NCBI RefSeq assembly: GCF_002195995.1
Contig: NZ_NHON01000020.1
Span: forward strand, 1-64,000
Length of the DNA: 64,000 nucleotides
DNA from: Inquilinus limosus
Lineage (GTDB): Bacteria; Pseudomonadota; Alphaproteobacteria; DSM-16000; Inquilinaceae
Reading direction: 5' to 3'
The notes beneath the pieces were generated by a model that saw only the letters and a list, made by a program, of their open reading frames with translations, was not told where the DNA came from and did no database searches. The translations under genes were made by a program, and so were the position numbers. The stretch's first letter is position 1, and every line of letters begins with the position of its first letter. Below are positions 1-9,000 of this stretch, piece by piece.

Positions 1-3
1 CGT

Positions 4-1794
4 TCAGGCCTGGGGCGGGGTGCGGTAGTAGGGCGGCACCTCCGACCGGTCGATCTCGAGCACGATCACCTGCGGCCGCCGGTACGCCTCGGCCTGGCTG
101 ATCGCCTTGGTCAGCGCGGCCCGCAGCCCCTGCGGGTCCTGCACGGTGTAGGTGGTCGCGCCCAGCCCGGTGGCGAAGGCGACCAGATCCGGGGCACCGA
201 GCTTGTAATAGTCGGTCCAGGATGGCACCGGCGGCGTCGGGAAGAAATGCGCGTTGCCCTGGCTGACCATGGCCAGGTCGTTGTTGTCCATGACGATCCA
301 GATCGCGCCGATGCCGTAGCGCGCGGCGGTCGACACCTCGCTGCCATGCATCAGGAAGGCGCCGTCGCCGGTGATGGCGATGCAGGCCCGGTCCGGCGCG
401 CCGAGCTTGCCGCCGACCACGGCGCAGGTGCCGAAGCCGAGCGGGCCGGTGTCGAGCGACAGGTGCAGCTGGGTCGGCGGGTCGATCGCCAGGTCGTTCA
501 GGGTCCAGCCGACGCAGTTGGCGCAGTCGATGAAGATGTGGCTGCCCTTCGGCACCACCTCGTTGATCACCCGCATCGCCGATTGCGGCAGGATCGGGGT
601 GGCCTGGGACTCGCGCTTTTCCGGGTCATACCACGGCGCGTGGTTGTCGCGGATCCAGCTGACATACTTCTTCCGCTCGGCCACCGCCGCCTCGTCCGGC
701 TGGCGCAGCGCCGCCAGCGCGCACAGGTCGTCGATGAACTGGCCGAGCTCGCAGACGATGCCGAGCTCGATCGGATAGGCGCGGCCGATCACCGACTGGT
801 CGGCATCGACCTGGATGAAGGGTCCGTTCGGCAGCAGGGCGGTGTTCCAGTTGCTGGTGGCCAGGTTGCCCAGCACCGACCCCATCACCATCAGCGCGTC
901 ATAGGCCGGGCCGCCGCCGGCGGCGGCGATGTACAGGCTGGGCCAGATGCAGCCGGCCATGCCGTAGTTGCGCAGCGACAGCGGATGGTTTTCCGGGAAC
1001 AGCGCCTTGCCGTCGGGCGAGGTCATCACCGGGATGCCGAAGCGCTCGACGAAGGCGGTGAACTTCTCCAGGCGCTCACCCTGCAAGGCGAAGCGGTTGC
1101 CGTTGCCCAGCATGATCAGCGGCCGCTTCGCCGCCAGCAGCCGGTCCAGCGCCTGGTTGGTGCGGGCGATGTCGGCGGCCTTCGGCACGGTGCGGTAATG
1201 CTCCCAGCTGGTCGGGAACGGCACGGGCTTGCTGGGCGGCTCGTTCGAGACGTCGACCGGCAGGCTGATATGGGTGGCGCGGAACGGGATCGACAGCGCG
1301 TCGCGCAGCGCCTGGGTGAACAGGGTGCCGAAATCGTCCGGGCTTGCGATCATGGCGCTGTACTGCACCGAGGCCTGGTAGACGGCGTCGACATTGAGCG
1401 TGCCGTCGATGCCCTGCTGCAGATAGCCCTTGCCGAAATAGTTCTCGGCCACCTCGCCGGTGATGGTCAGGACGGCGGAATGGTCGGCCTGGGCGTTCAT
1501 CGCCCCGGTCAGGGCGTTGACCGCGCCGGGGCCGGTGGTGGCCAGGACCACGCCCAGCCCCCCGGTCACCCGGTGCAGCCCGTCCGCCATGTAGGCGGCG
1601 CCGGTCTCATGCCGGCAGACGATGTAGGTGAACTCCTCCTCGCGCAGCCGCAGCTCGTTGAGAAGGTACATGATGCCGCCGCCGGGGATGCCGAACAGGT
1701 AGCGGACATTCTCCAGCTTCAGGTAGTCCAGCAGCAGCTGCGACACCGTCCGGTCGGTCACTGTGCGGTAGTAGGTCGTGCTCTGCTGCAGCAT
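4..1794 (-). CDS. Thiamine-diphosphate-dependent enzyme of the acetolactate synthase/benzoylformate decarboxylase family
   Basis: This 596-residue protein has the three-part layout of ThDP enzymes. The N-terminal PYR domain carries the activating glutamate in RHETGAAYMADG (Glu63). The C-terminal PP domain carries the cofactor motif beginning GDGAF at about residue 476 and ending in the Asn pair at about 504. Family members decarboxylate or ligate 2-keto acids. It is the last gene visible in a minus-strand operon, 38 bp after a flavin amine oxidase. Because two amino-acid-oxidase-like enzymes precede it, I infer that it acts on the 2-keto acids they make, either by acyloin-type ligation or by decarboxylation. 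A housekeeping acetolactate synthase is less likely because no small regulatory subunit gene is adjacent. The operon may continue beyond the window edge. The family call is firm and the substrate is unknown. Confidence 0.85.
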   Translation of the reverse strand: MLQQSTTYYRTVTDRTVSQLLLDYLKLENVRYLFGIPGGGIMYLLNELRLREEEFTYIVCRHETGAAYMADGLHRVTGGLGVVLATTGPGAVNALTGAMNAQADHSAVLTITGEVAENYFGKGYLQQGIDGTLNVDAVYQASVQYSAMIASPDDFGTLFTQALRDALSIPFRATHISLPVDVSNEPPSKPVPFPTSWEHYRTVPKAADIARTNQALDRLLAAKRPLIMLGNGNRFALQGERLEKFTAFVERFGIPVMTSPDGKALFPENHPLSLRNYGMAGCIWPSLYIAAAGGGPAYDALMVMGSVLGNLATSNWNTALLPNGPFIQVDADQSVIGRAYPIELGIVCELGQFIDDLCALAALRQPDEAAVAERKKYVSWIRDNHAPWYDPEKRESQATPILPQSAMRVINEVVPKGSHIFIDCANCVGWTLNDLAIDPPTQLHLSLDTGPLGFGTCAVVGGKLGAPDRACIAITGDGAFLMHGSEVSTAARYGIGAIWIVMDNNDLAMVSQGNAHFFPTPPVPSWTDYYKLGAPDLVAFATGLGATTYTVQDPQGLRAALTKAISQAEAYRRPQVIVLEIDRSEVPPYYRTPPQA

Positions 1795-1832
1795 GCTCGG
1801 GGTCTCTCGGCGGCGGGCGGTGGGGGAGGCGT

Positions 1833-3440
1833 TCAGGCGGCGGAGGCCAGGCTGTCATCCGGGGCGGCCAGGCCGAAATGCGCGGTCAGCATCATCTCGG
1901 CGGTCTGCAGCGCGCCCTCGACCCAGCCCTGATAGGTCGAATAGGATTCGCCGCAGATATAGACCTCCTCATCGGCCACCGGCTTGACGATGCGCGGCAT
2001 CACCGCCGCGGTGTCGACGCCGATGTTCCAGGAATGCCAGCCGCCGCCATAGGGGTCGTCGCCCCAGTCGCGGAAGGCGGCGACATAGGGCTCGGGCGCG
2101 TCCGCCACCCCGTGCACCTCCATCAGCTGGCGGTGCGCCTCGGCCACCATCAGAGCGCTGACATCGTAGATATCGGGCAGCCGCGGCAGGCCGGCGACGA
2201 AGGGGTTGGCCTTGCCTTCGAAACGGGGACCGCTGTCGCGCACCCCCTCCCAATAATCGACCGAGATGCCGTCGGTATAGGCCGCGACCAGCAGCGAGTT
2301 GGTGTTGCGCGGGTCGCCGCCGGGCATCTCGCCCTCGGTCTCGAAATAGTAGATCTGGCGCAGCGGCAGGTCGGTGACGGAATCGCCGGATGTCAGGCCC
2401 AGCTTGTGCCACCAGGGCTCGGGGTAGCCCAGAGCGAATTTGTACAGCGCCTGGCCGGTGACGGTGGCCAGCAGCTCGGCCACGCCCGGCCTGGCGAAGA
2501 ACTCGCTCGGGCCGGCGCGGTCCAGCGGATGCTCGGCGACGCGGTCCAGCGACCGGCGCGGCATCGCCAGGATCAGGCGGCGGGCCAGCAGCACATGGTC
2601 ATGGCCCAGGCCGTGATCATGGATGGTCAGGGCGTACAGCCCGTCCTCGCGCCGGCTGAAGGCGATCAGCTCGCGCAGCAGGTGGACGCGGCCGCCGGCG
2701 GCCTCGAACTCGTCGCACAGGCGGCGGGGCAGGGCCTCGTAGCCCTCCGGCAGGTGGACATAGGGCGTCTGCGTCGCCGGGATCGACCAGTCTTCCATGT
2801 ACCAGGGGATGGCCTCGGCGGCGTTCCAGTTGGTCAGCACCGTGTTGAAGCCGCCGCCGGCCAAAGCGAGGTTGTAGGCCTCGACGCTCAGCAGGTTCAG
2901 CAGCACCTGCCAGAAGCCGTGATTGCGCAGCGGGAAGCCGTTCAGCGTGGCCTTGGCGCAGGCGGCGCGCAGCTCCTCGCTGCTCATCTTGGTGGCGCCG
3001 GGGATGATCGTCTCGATCGCCTGCACCACCAGCGCCGAAGGCGACTGGCCCTTCTCCTGCTCGGTCAGCCAGTACGGCACCTCCTCGGGCTTGGAGTAGT
3101 CGCCGACCGGGAAGCGGTGGGCGCGCAGATAGGCCAGGTTCTCCGGGCCGCCCATCGGGAACTTGACGGTCTGGAAGCCCAGCTTCTGCACCAGCCCCAT
3201 GACCAGCAGCTGCGAGGTCATGATCCGCATGCCGCCCAGCTCGGCCGGCACATGCGGCATGCCGGGCAGGCGCACGGTGTCGAGGCGGCCGCCGATCCGC
3301 TCGCTCATCTCGAACAGGTGGATGCCGGCCGCCGGTATCTTCGAATCCGGCGCGGTGGCCAGCCGCCAGGCGCTGTACACGCCGCCCATGCCGCCGCCGA
3401 TGATGGCACAGTCGATGACGCCCTCGGGTTCCGCACCCAT
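1833..3440 (-). CDS. Flavin monoamine oxidase / L-amino-acid-oxidase-like protein (first of pair)
   Basis: The protein has 535 residues. An N-terminal dinucleotide-binding motif IIGGGMGG (about residues 13-20) is followed by ERIGGRLDT and ELGGMRI, the FAD-contacting segments of the flavin amine oxidase family. Near the C-terminus GESYSTYQGWVEGALQTAE is the typical isoalloxazine-side motif. I start it at the ATG at 3440 because a GGAGGG ribosome site sits just upstream; the frame stays open further upstream but there it overlaps the preceding gene. No signal peptide is visible, so it is probably cytosolic. It lies 50 bp after a second oxidase and 38 bp before a ThDP enzyme. Family members oxidise amino acids or amines to imines or keto acids with release of peroxide. 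The two oxidases are clearly different in sequence, so they are probably not redundant. Confidence 0.85.
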   Translation of the reverse strand: MGAEPEGVIDCAIIGGGMGGVYSAWRLATAPDSKIPAAGIHLFEMSERIGGRLDTVRLPGMPHVPAELGGMRIMTSQLLVMGLVQKLGFQTVKFPMGGPENLAYLRAHRFPVGDYSKPEEVPYWLTEQEKGQSPSALVVQAIETIIPGATKMSSEELRAACAKATLNGFPLRNHGFWQVLLNLLSVEAYNLALAGGGFNTVLTNWNAAEAIPWYMEDWSIPATQTPYVHLPEGYEALPRRLCDEFEAAGGRVHLLRELIAFSRREDGLYALTIHDHGLGHDHVLLARRLILAMPRRSLDRVAEHPLDRAGPSEFFARPGVAELLATVTGQALYKFALGYPEPWWHKLGLTSGDSVTDLPLRQIYYFETEGEMPGGDPRNTNSLLVAAYTDGISVDYWEGVRDSGPRFEGKANPFVAGLPRLPDIYDVSALMVAEAHRQLMEVHGVADAPEPYVAAFRDWGDDPYGGGWHSWNIGVDTAAVMPRIVKPVADEEVYICGESYSTYQGWVEGALQTAEMMLTAHFGLAAPDDSLASAA

Positions 3441-3490
3441 GATCGTCCCTCCGTCTGCAAGGATGGTTGCCCGGCCGTGTTGCGGCCGCG

Positions 3491-5065
3491 TCAGATGCTC
3501 ACGATCTGGTCGACCGCCTCGAGCGAGGCGATCAGCGATCCCTGGATCCAGGCCTGGTCCAGCGAGCAGTGCTCGCCGGCGAAGAAGACCCGGCCCTCCG
3601 GCTTCTTGCCGTCGAGGAAGATGGTGCCGAGCTGGCCCGGCAGCAGGAAGGCGAAGGCCCCCGCCGACCATTTGTGCGACTGCCAGCAGATCGACGCGGA
3701 ATCGACCACCAGATTGTCGTCCAGGATCTCCGGGTGGAAGCGGGCGATGCCGCGGCGCACGGCCTCGACCTGCGCCGCCGGCTCCATCAGCCCCAGGCGC
3801 AGCGCGTCCGACCCCCAGCAATAGGCGCCGAGCAGCGCGCCCGGCATCGAGGCATCGGCGTCTGGCGCCGGGCCGGTGCGCTCGTCATGCGCCGGGCCGG
3901 TGTGCGGGTTCGACCAGGGCCGCGGCGGCAGCGGGCCGCGCTCGACCTTCAGATGGTCCATCGGATAGTAGGTCTGGCGCTGCAGCCCGTCGGAGATCGA
4001 GCCGCCGCCATAGATGCCGTAGCGGGACTCCCAGAAGCGCTCGCGGCAGTCGAGGATGACCTTGCTCGACGCGGCATAGGCCATCTGGCTGATCGACAGG
4101 CGCTTGGCATAGCTGAAGCCGTCCAGCGCCATCCGGCGCATGACGCCGAAGGGCAGGGTGCACAGCACGTAATCGGCGGTCAGCGTCTGCGGCCCCTCCG
4201 GCCCGGCATAGCCGATCTCGACGCTGGTCTCGGAGGTCAAGCGGATGCGGGTGACCTCGTGCTGCAGCAGCACGGTGCCCGGCTTCAGCATCCCCGCCAG
4301 CGTGTCGGGCAGCTGGCTCATGCCGCCCTGCAGCGTGGTCAGGTTGTTGCCGGTGCCGACGATCGTGTCGCGGATGAACATCGTCACCGCCTTCTCGAAC
4401 CAGACGGCGAGGCTGGTATAGGCGCCGACCAGCTGCTTGACCTGCTGCGGCAGCACCGTGTCGAGGAAGGCGCCCAGCGACAGGCTGTCGAGATAGCGCA
4501 GCCGGTCGGTGGTCATCTCGCCCTTGAACAGGCTGTCCAGCTCGAACGGGGTCAGCGGCGCGATGGCGTTCTCCAGCACCCAGCCGAAGATGGCGCCGCC
4601 GGGGTCCTGCGGATAGGCGCCGTCGGGGGTAGGGGGCGTCTCCGGCAGGCCGTAGCGCGGATAGATCCGGCTACGGCTCTCGCTCATCCGGCAGACCACC
4701 TCGTGGATGTCGAGGAAGTTCTGGTCGACGCTGTTGACGAACGGGATCAGCTTCCCCGCCAGCCCGGCCTGGTCGATGTAATGGTGGGTGTAGTCATGCG
4801 TGGCGGGGACCCGCATCGCCCCCAGCTCGTTGTAGCTGCCGTCCTGGAAATGGTGGGTCAGGATGCGGCCGCCGATGCGCTCGCTGCCCTCGAGGATGGT
4901 GACGCCGTGGCCGAGCTGCTGCAGCTCATAGGCCGCCACCAGGCCGGCGATGCCGGCGCCGAGGATCACCACCTGCTTGGCGCCGTGCCCGGCATTGTCG
5001 CGGCGGATCCGCTGCAGCATCTCGCCGATCGGCACATGCGGGTAGGTCGCCTGCTGCTCGGACAT
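3491..5065 (-). CDS. Flavin monoamine oxidase / L-amino-acid-oxidase-like protein (second of pair)
   Basis: The protein has 524 residues. VVILGAGIAGL at about 32-42 is the Rossmann FAD motif, SERIGGRI follows at 61-68, and NELGAMRVP is the conserved segment seen in L-amino-acid oxidases. The C-terminal FFAGEHCSLDQAWIQGSL matches the family FAD-binding end. There is no secretion signal. It is the first gene of the oxidase-oxidase-ThDP enzyme operon and is transcribed away from the response regulator at 5315. The overall pattern resembles bacterial L-amino-acid oxidases more than mammalian-type monoamine oxidase, but the substrate cannot be read from sequence. In context it probably feeds 2-keto or 2-imino acids to the downstream enzymes. 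Confidence 0.86.
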   Translation of the reverse strand: MSEQQATYPHVPIGEMLQRIRRDNAGHGAKQVVILGAGIAGLVAAYELQQLGHGVTILEGSERIGGRILTHHFQDGSYNELGAMRVPATHDYTHHYIDQAGLAGKLIPFVNSVDQNFLDIHEVVCRMSESRSRIYPRYGLPETPPTPDGAYPQDPGGAIFGWVLENAIAPLTPFELDSLFKGEMTTDRLRYLDSLSLGAFLDTVLPQQVKQLVGAYTSLAVWFEKAVTMFIRDTIVGTGNNLTTLQGGMSQLPDTLAGMLKPGTVLLQHEVTRIRLTSETSVEIGYAGPEGPQTLTADYVLCTLPFGVMRRMALDGFSYAKRLSISQMAYAASSKVILDCRERFWESRYGIYGGGSISDGLQRQTYYPMDHLKVERGPLPPRPWSNPHTGPAHDERTGPAPDADASMPGALLGAYCWGSDALRLGLMEPAAQVEAVRRGIARFHPEILDDNLVVDSASICWQSHKWSAGAFAFLLPGQLGTIFLDGKKPEGRVFFAGEHCSLDQAWIQGSLIASLEAVDQIVSI

Positions 5066-5244
5066 GTTCGCCTCCTCGCCGGTCGTATGGGCTGGATCGG
5101 ATCCGCCCCGTTCAAAAGGATTTTAGGAAAAACTATCGAATCCTGGTCCGACCCATGGCTGTTTCCTGCCACGATGACACCCCGGATGCCGAATCCTCTC
5201 ACTTCGTGTAGCATCTTGTGCGGCGCGGGATGTAAACCAGATTT

Positions 5245-5256
5245 GAACGGCCGTTC
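5245..5256. promoter_or_regulatory. Perfect 12-bp palindrome GAACGGCCGTTC in the divergent oxidase/response-regulator promoter region
   Basis: The 249-bp region 5066-5314 separates the oxidase operon from the response regulator. It contains an AT-richer stretch at about 5108-5140 and, 58 bp before the regulator start codon, this perfect palindrome. The same palindrome occurs at 12188-12199 upstream of the giant kinase. It is a candidate operator for a dimeric DNA-binding protein. OmpR-family proteins usually bind direct repeats, so the binder could be another factor. Confidence 0.5.
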
Positions 5257-5314
5257 GCATTCATCCGGGTGGCGCCTCGACAAGGAACGGCCATGGGGCA
5301 GGGCAGGGTTGTTG

Positions 5315-6067
5315 ATGAGCATTCGGACGACGGACGGGCCGGGCGGCGTCGGCAGACGCGATCGCCTGATCGTGGTGGAGGACGATCCGGTCACGCGCTC
5401 GATGATCGCGCGCTACTTCGCCGATGAGGGGTTCGATGTCGAGGAGGCCGCGACCGGCGCCGAATGCCGCCGCGCCCTGAAGCGGGCCCCGGCCGACCTG
5501 CTGTTCATCGACATCCAGCTGCCGGACGGCGACGGCTTCGATCTGGCCCGCGAGATCCGGTCGGCCAGCGCAGTCGGCATCATCTTCGTCACCCAGAAGG
5601 ACAGCGAGGTCGACCGCATCGTCGGGCTCGAGCTGGCCGGCGACGACTACGTCACCAAGCCGGTGAAGCTGCGCGAGCTGCTGGCCCGGTCCCGGGCGCT
5701 GCTCCGCCGCCGCGGGCTGGAGCGCGACGCCGCCCGCCACAGCAACACCGTGATCACCTTCGAATCCTGGCTGCTGGACCAGACGCGGCGCGAGCTGACC
5801 ACCCGGGACGGCACGCCGGTGCGCGTGACCCGGGGCGAGTTCGACCTGCTGGCGGCGCTGGTCCAGGCCAATGGCCGGCCGCTCAGCCGCGACTATCTGG
5901 TCGAGGTGGTCAGCAACCGCGACACCGAGGTCGGCGACCGCACGGTCGACGCGCTGGTCGCCCGGCTGCGCCGCAAGCTGCAGGCCCCCGCCGGCGGGCC
6001 GCCGGTGATCGTGACCGTGACCGGCGTCGGCTACAAGCTGGGCGTCCGCACCGACGCGCGCGGCTGA
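5315..6067 (+). CDS. OmpR/PhoB-family response regulator (TorR-like)
   Basis: The protein has 250 residues. The receiver domain occupies about 17-130, with the acidic pocket in VVEDDP (Asp23-Asp24), phospho-acceptor Asp66 in FIDIQLPDGDG, Thr93 and Lys115 in DYVTKP. The C-terminal winged helix runs from about 145 to 245 and ends in VTVTGVGYKLG, typical of the OmpR family. The chosen ATG at 5315 gives a normal-length protein; the open frame extends far upstream but is antisense to the oxidase gene. The gene is divergent from the oxidase operon and convergent with the giant hybrid kinase, whose stop codon lies inside this gene (37-nt antisense overlap). I infer that the two form a phosphorelay. 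Targets are unknown. Confidence 0.9.
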   Translation: MSIRTTDGPGGVGRRDRLIVVEDDPVTRSMIARYFADEGFDVEEAATGAECRRALKRAPADLLFIDIQLPDGDGFDLAREIRSASAVGIIFVTQKDSEVDRIVGLELAGDDYVTKPVKLRELLARSRALLRRRGLERDAARHSNTVITFESWLLDQTRRELTTRDGTPVRVTRGEFDLLAALVQANGRPLSRDYLVEVVSNRDTEVGDRTVDALVARLRRKLQAPAGGPPVIVTVTGVGYKLGVRTDARG

Positions 6068-9000
6068 GCCGCCGGCCGCCGGATCTCCGCCATCAGGGCG
6101 TCGATCGAGCCCCGGCGCAGCGGCGCCAGCTCGGTCGCCATCTCCGCCAGCCGGTCGATCGGCATGTCGCCATTCGCGCCGGCCTCGATCGCGCTGGCCT
6201 GCCGGGCCAGGCGGATCAGGCCCAGCGCGCCGGCGGAGCTGCTGAGGCGATGGGCCAGCCGCGCCATGTCGCGGCGATCGCCGGTCCCGGCCGCCGCGTC
6301 GATCGCGCGGACCAGCGGCCGCGACACCCGCTGGAACATCAGCGCCAGCCGCGCCAGCTCGCCGGTGCCGAGGATCTCCTGGCGCTCGGTGAAGAATTCC
6401 TCGTCCACCAGGGCCGCCGGGTCGGCCGACGGCGCCGGCGGCTCGACCGGCGATCGGGCTTCCGAGATCGCGGCCAGCATGCGCTGCAGCACCGCCAGCT
6501 GCAGCGGCTTGCCCAGGATCCGCTCGATGCCCGCCAGGGCGCAGCGCTGCCGGCTGCCGTCGGTCAGGTCCGCGGTCAGCGCCAGGATCTGGGGCGGCTC
6601 GCGGTCGCCCGGCAGCGCCCGGATCCGCCGTGTCGCCTCCAGCCCGTCCATGCCGGGCATGTGCAGGTCCATCATGACGACATCGAAGCCACCGGCCGCC
6701 GCCGCCTCGATCGCCGCCTGGCCGCTGTCGGCCAGGATCACGCGATGGCCCAGCCGGCCCAGCAGCCCGGCGGCCACGGCGCGGTTGATCGGGTCGTCAT
6801 CGACGACCAGGACCGACAGCACGGGCCCTGCCGCGACCGGCGCGGCCGCCTGCGGCTGCGCCGTGCCCGGCATCACCGGTACGGCCAGGCGGAAGGTGCT
6901 GCCGGCGCCCGGCGTGCTGTCCACCGTCAGGGTGCCGCCCAGCAGGTCGATGATCCGACGGCAGATCGCCAGCCCCAGCCCGGTGCCGCCGTAGCGGCGC
7001 GCGATCGAGGAATCGGCCTGGATGAAGTCGCCGAAGATCCGCTCATGCATCTCGGGCGCGATGCCGATGCCGCTGTCCGCCACCGCCATGCGCAGGGTCG
7101 ATCGCGGCATCGCCCCGGCCATCGGCTCCAGCCCGACGGTCACTGTGATGCCGCCGTCGGCGGTGAACTTGACGGCGTTGCTCAGCAGGTTGATCAGCAC
7201 GCGGCCGAGCCGGCGCGGGTCGCTGTGCAGGATCGCCTCCGGCGGCGCGTCGATCGACAGGGTCAGCGACAGCCCCTTCGCCGCGACCTGCGGGCGGATC
7301 AGCTCGACCGCGTCGGCGACCAGCCGGCGCAGATCGAAATCGTGCAGGTCCAGCGATTCCTGGCTGTTCTCGAGCCGGGCGTAGTCGAGGATGCCGTCGA
7401 TCAGGTCCAGCAGCGACCGGCCCGATTCCTCGGCGATCTCCAGATAGCGGCGCTGCTCCTCGGGCAAGGGGTCGCGGTCAAGGATCTGCAGCATTCCCAG
7501 CACGCCGTTCATCGGCGTCCGGATCTCGTGGCTGACGACCGCAAGGAATCGCGATTTCGCCTCGTTGGCGATCTCGGCGGCGCGGCGGGCCCGCCGCGCC
7601 TCGCGCTCCTTGGCCACGGCGCGCTTGCGGGCGGTGTCGAGCTCCGCCGTGCGCTCGCTCACCTTCTGCTCGAGTCCTTCATTGGCCAGCAGCAGATCGG
7701 TGCGCGCGCCGTCCAGCGCCGTGAACAGCCGGGCATTCGCCAGGGCGATCGCCGCCTGCGCCGCCAGGACCTGAACCACCTCGAGCCGGCGCGGGCTGAA
7801 GACGCCGGCGGCCAGGTTGTTCTCGAGATAGATCAGGCCGTCGACCTGGCCGCGCTCGTCCAGCGGCGCGCACAGGATCGATGCCACGCGATGGGTGCGG
7901 ATATAGGGATCGCGCAAGAACTCGGGTGAATGCTGGGCATTGTCCAGCACCAGCGCCTCGCGGGTGCGCAGCACGTAGGACAGCACCGACTGGGGCACGG
8001 CATCGCTGTCCTCCAGCCGGCCCGATCCGTCGCCGTTGAGCAGCGAGACCTCACGGTTCCGCCCGACCGCCTCGACATGCAGCCCGTCGTCGCGCCGCAG
8101 CACCAGGACGCCGTAGGAGGCGCCGGCGCTGTCCTGGATCGCGCCGAGGACCCGCTGCACCAGCTGGCGCAGCTCGATCTCGCCGGAGATCGAATGGGCG
8201 GCGCGCAGCACGGCCCGGAAGTCGATGTCGTCCTCGCCGGTCGAGCTGCCGGATTCGCGTAGCGAGGCGCGTCCCGGGCGCGACCGCACCGCCAGGCGCG
8301 GGAACTCCTCCTCCAGCGCCGCGACCTTGGCGGCCGCCCCCCAATAGCCGTACAGCGTCGCCGCCTCGCGCAGATGGGCCATGCCGGACACCTCGTTGCC
8401 CAGGCCCAGGCAGAAGCGTCCGGCCTGTTCGTTGGCCAGCGCGGCGTGGTGGGTCAGCTTGCTGGCCTCGGCCCGGCGGATGGCGTCGCCATAGAGGCGC
8501 AACGCGTCGCCGGCCCGGCCCTCGACGCGCGCCAGCTCCGCCTCGACCAGCTGGTGCAGGGCGCCGAAATTGTGCGGGTTCTGCTCGCTCCAGCCGCGCA
8601 GCCGGTCGCGCAACGCCGCGAAGCCCTCATCCCGGCCACTATCCTGTGCCACCGTCGCCAGCAGCAGGAAGGCGACGCCGTCGGCCTCGACCGCCACGCC
8701 GGCGACCGCGGGCAGGCTGGCCGCCGTCGGGCCGACGAGCTGCCGGACCAGGTCGGCATCGCGGAACAGCAGGGCCAGCTGCAGCCGGCGGATCAGGTAG
8801 TTGCCGCGGGCGACGAGGTCCATCGCATCCAGCCAGGCCTCCTCTTCCGCATCGCTGCGCACCCGGTCGCGGGCCAGGCTGGTCGATGCCGCCGACGTAC
8901 CCATCAGCGCCGCGGCGAAATCGATCTGCATCCGGCAATGCTCGGCCGCCGTCCGGTTCTTCTCACCGATCAGCCGCAGATGCTCCTCGCCGATGCGGGC

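Noticed and set aside
1878-3824. Long plus-strand frame across the two oxidase genes
   Set aside because: Antisense shadow, rich in Gly/Arg/His, without any domain or ribosome site.
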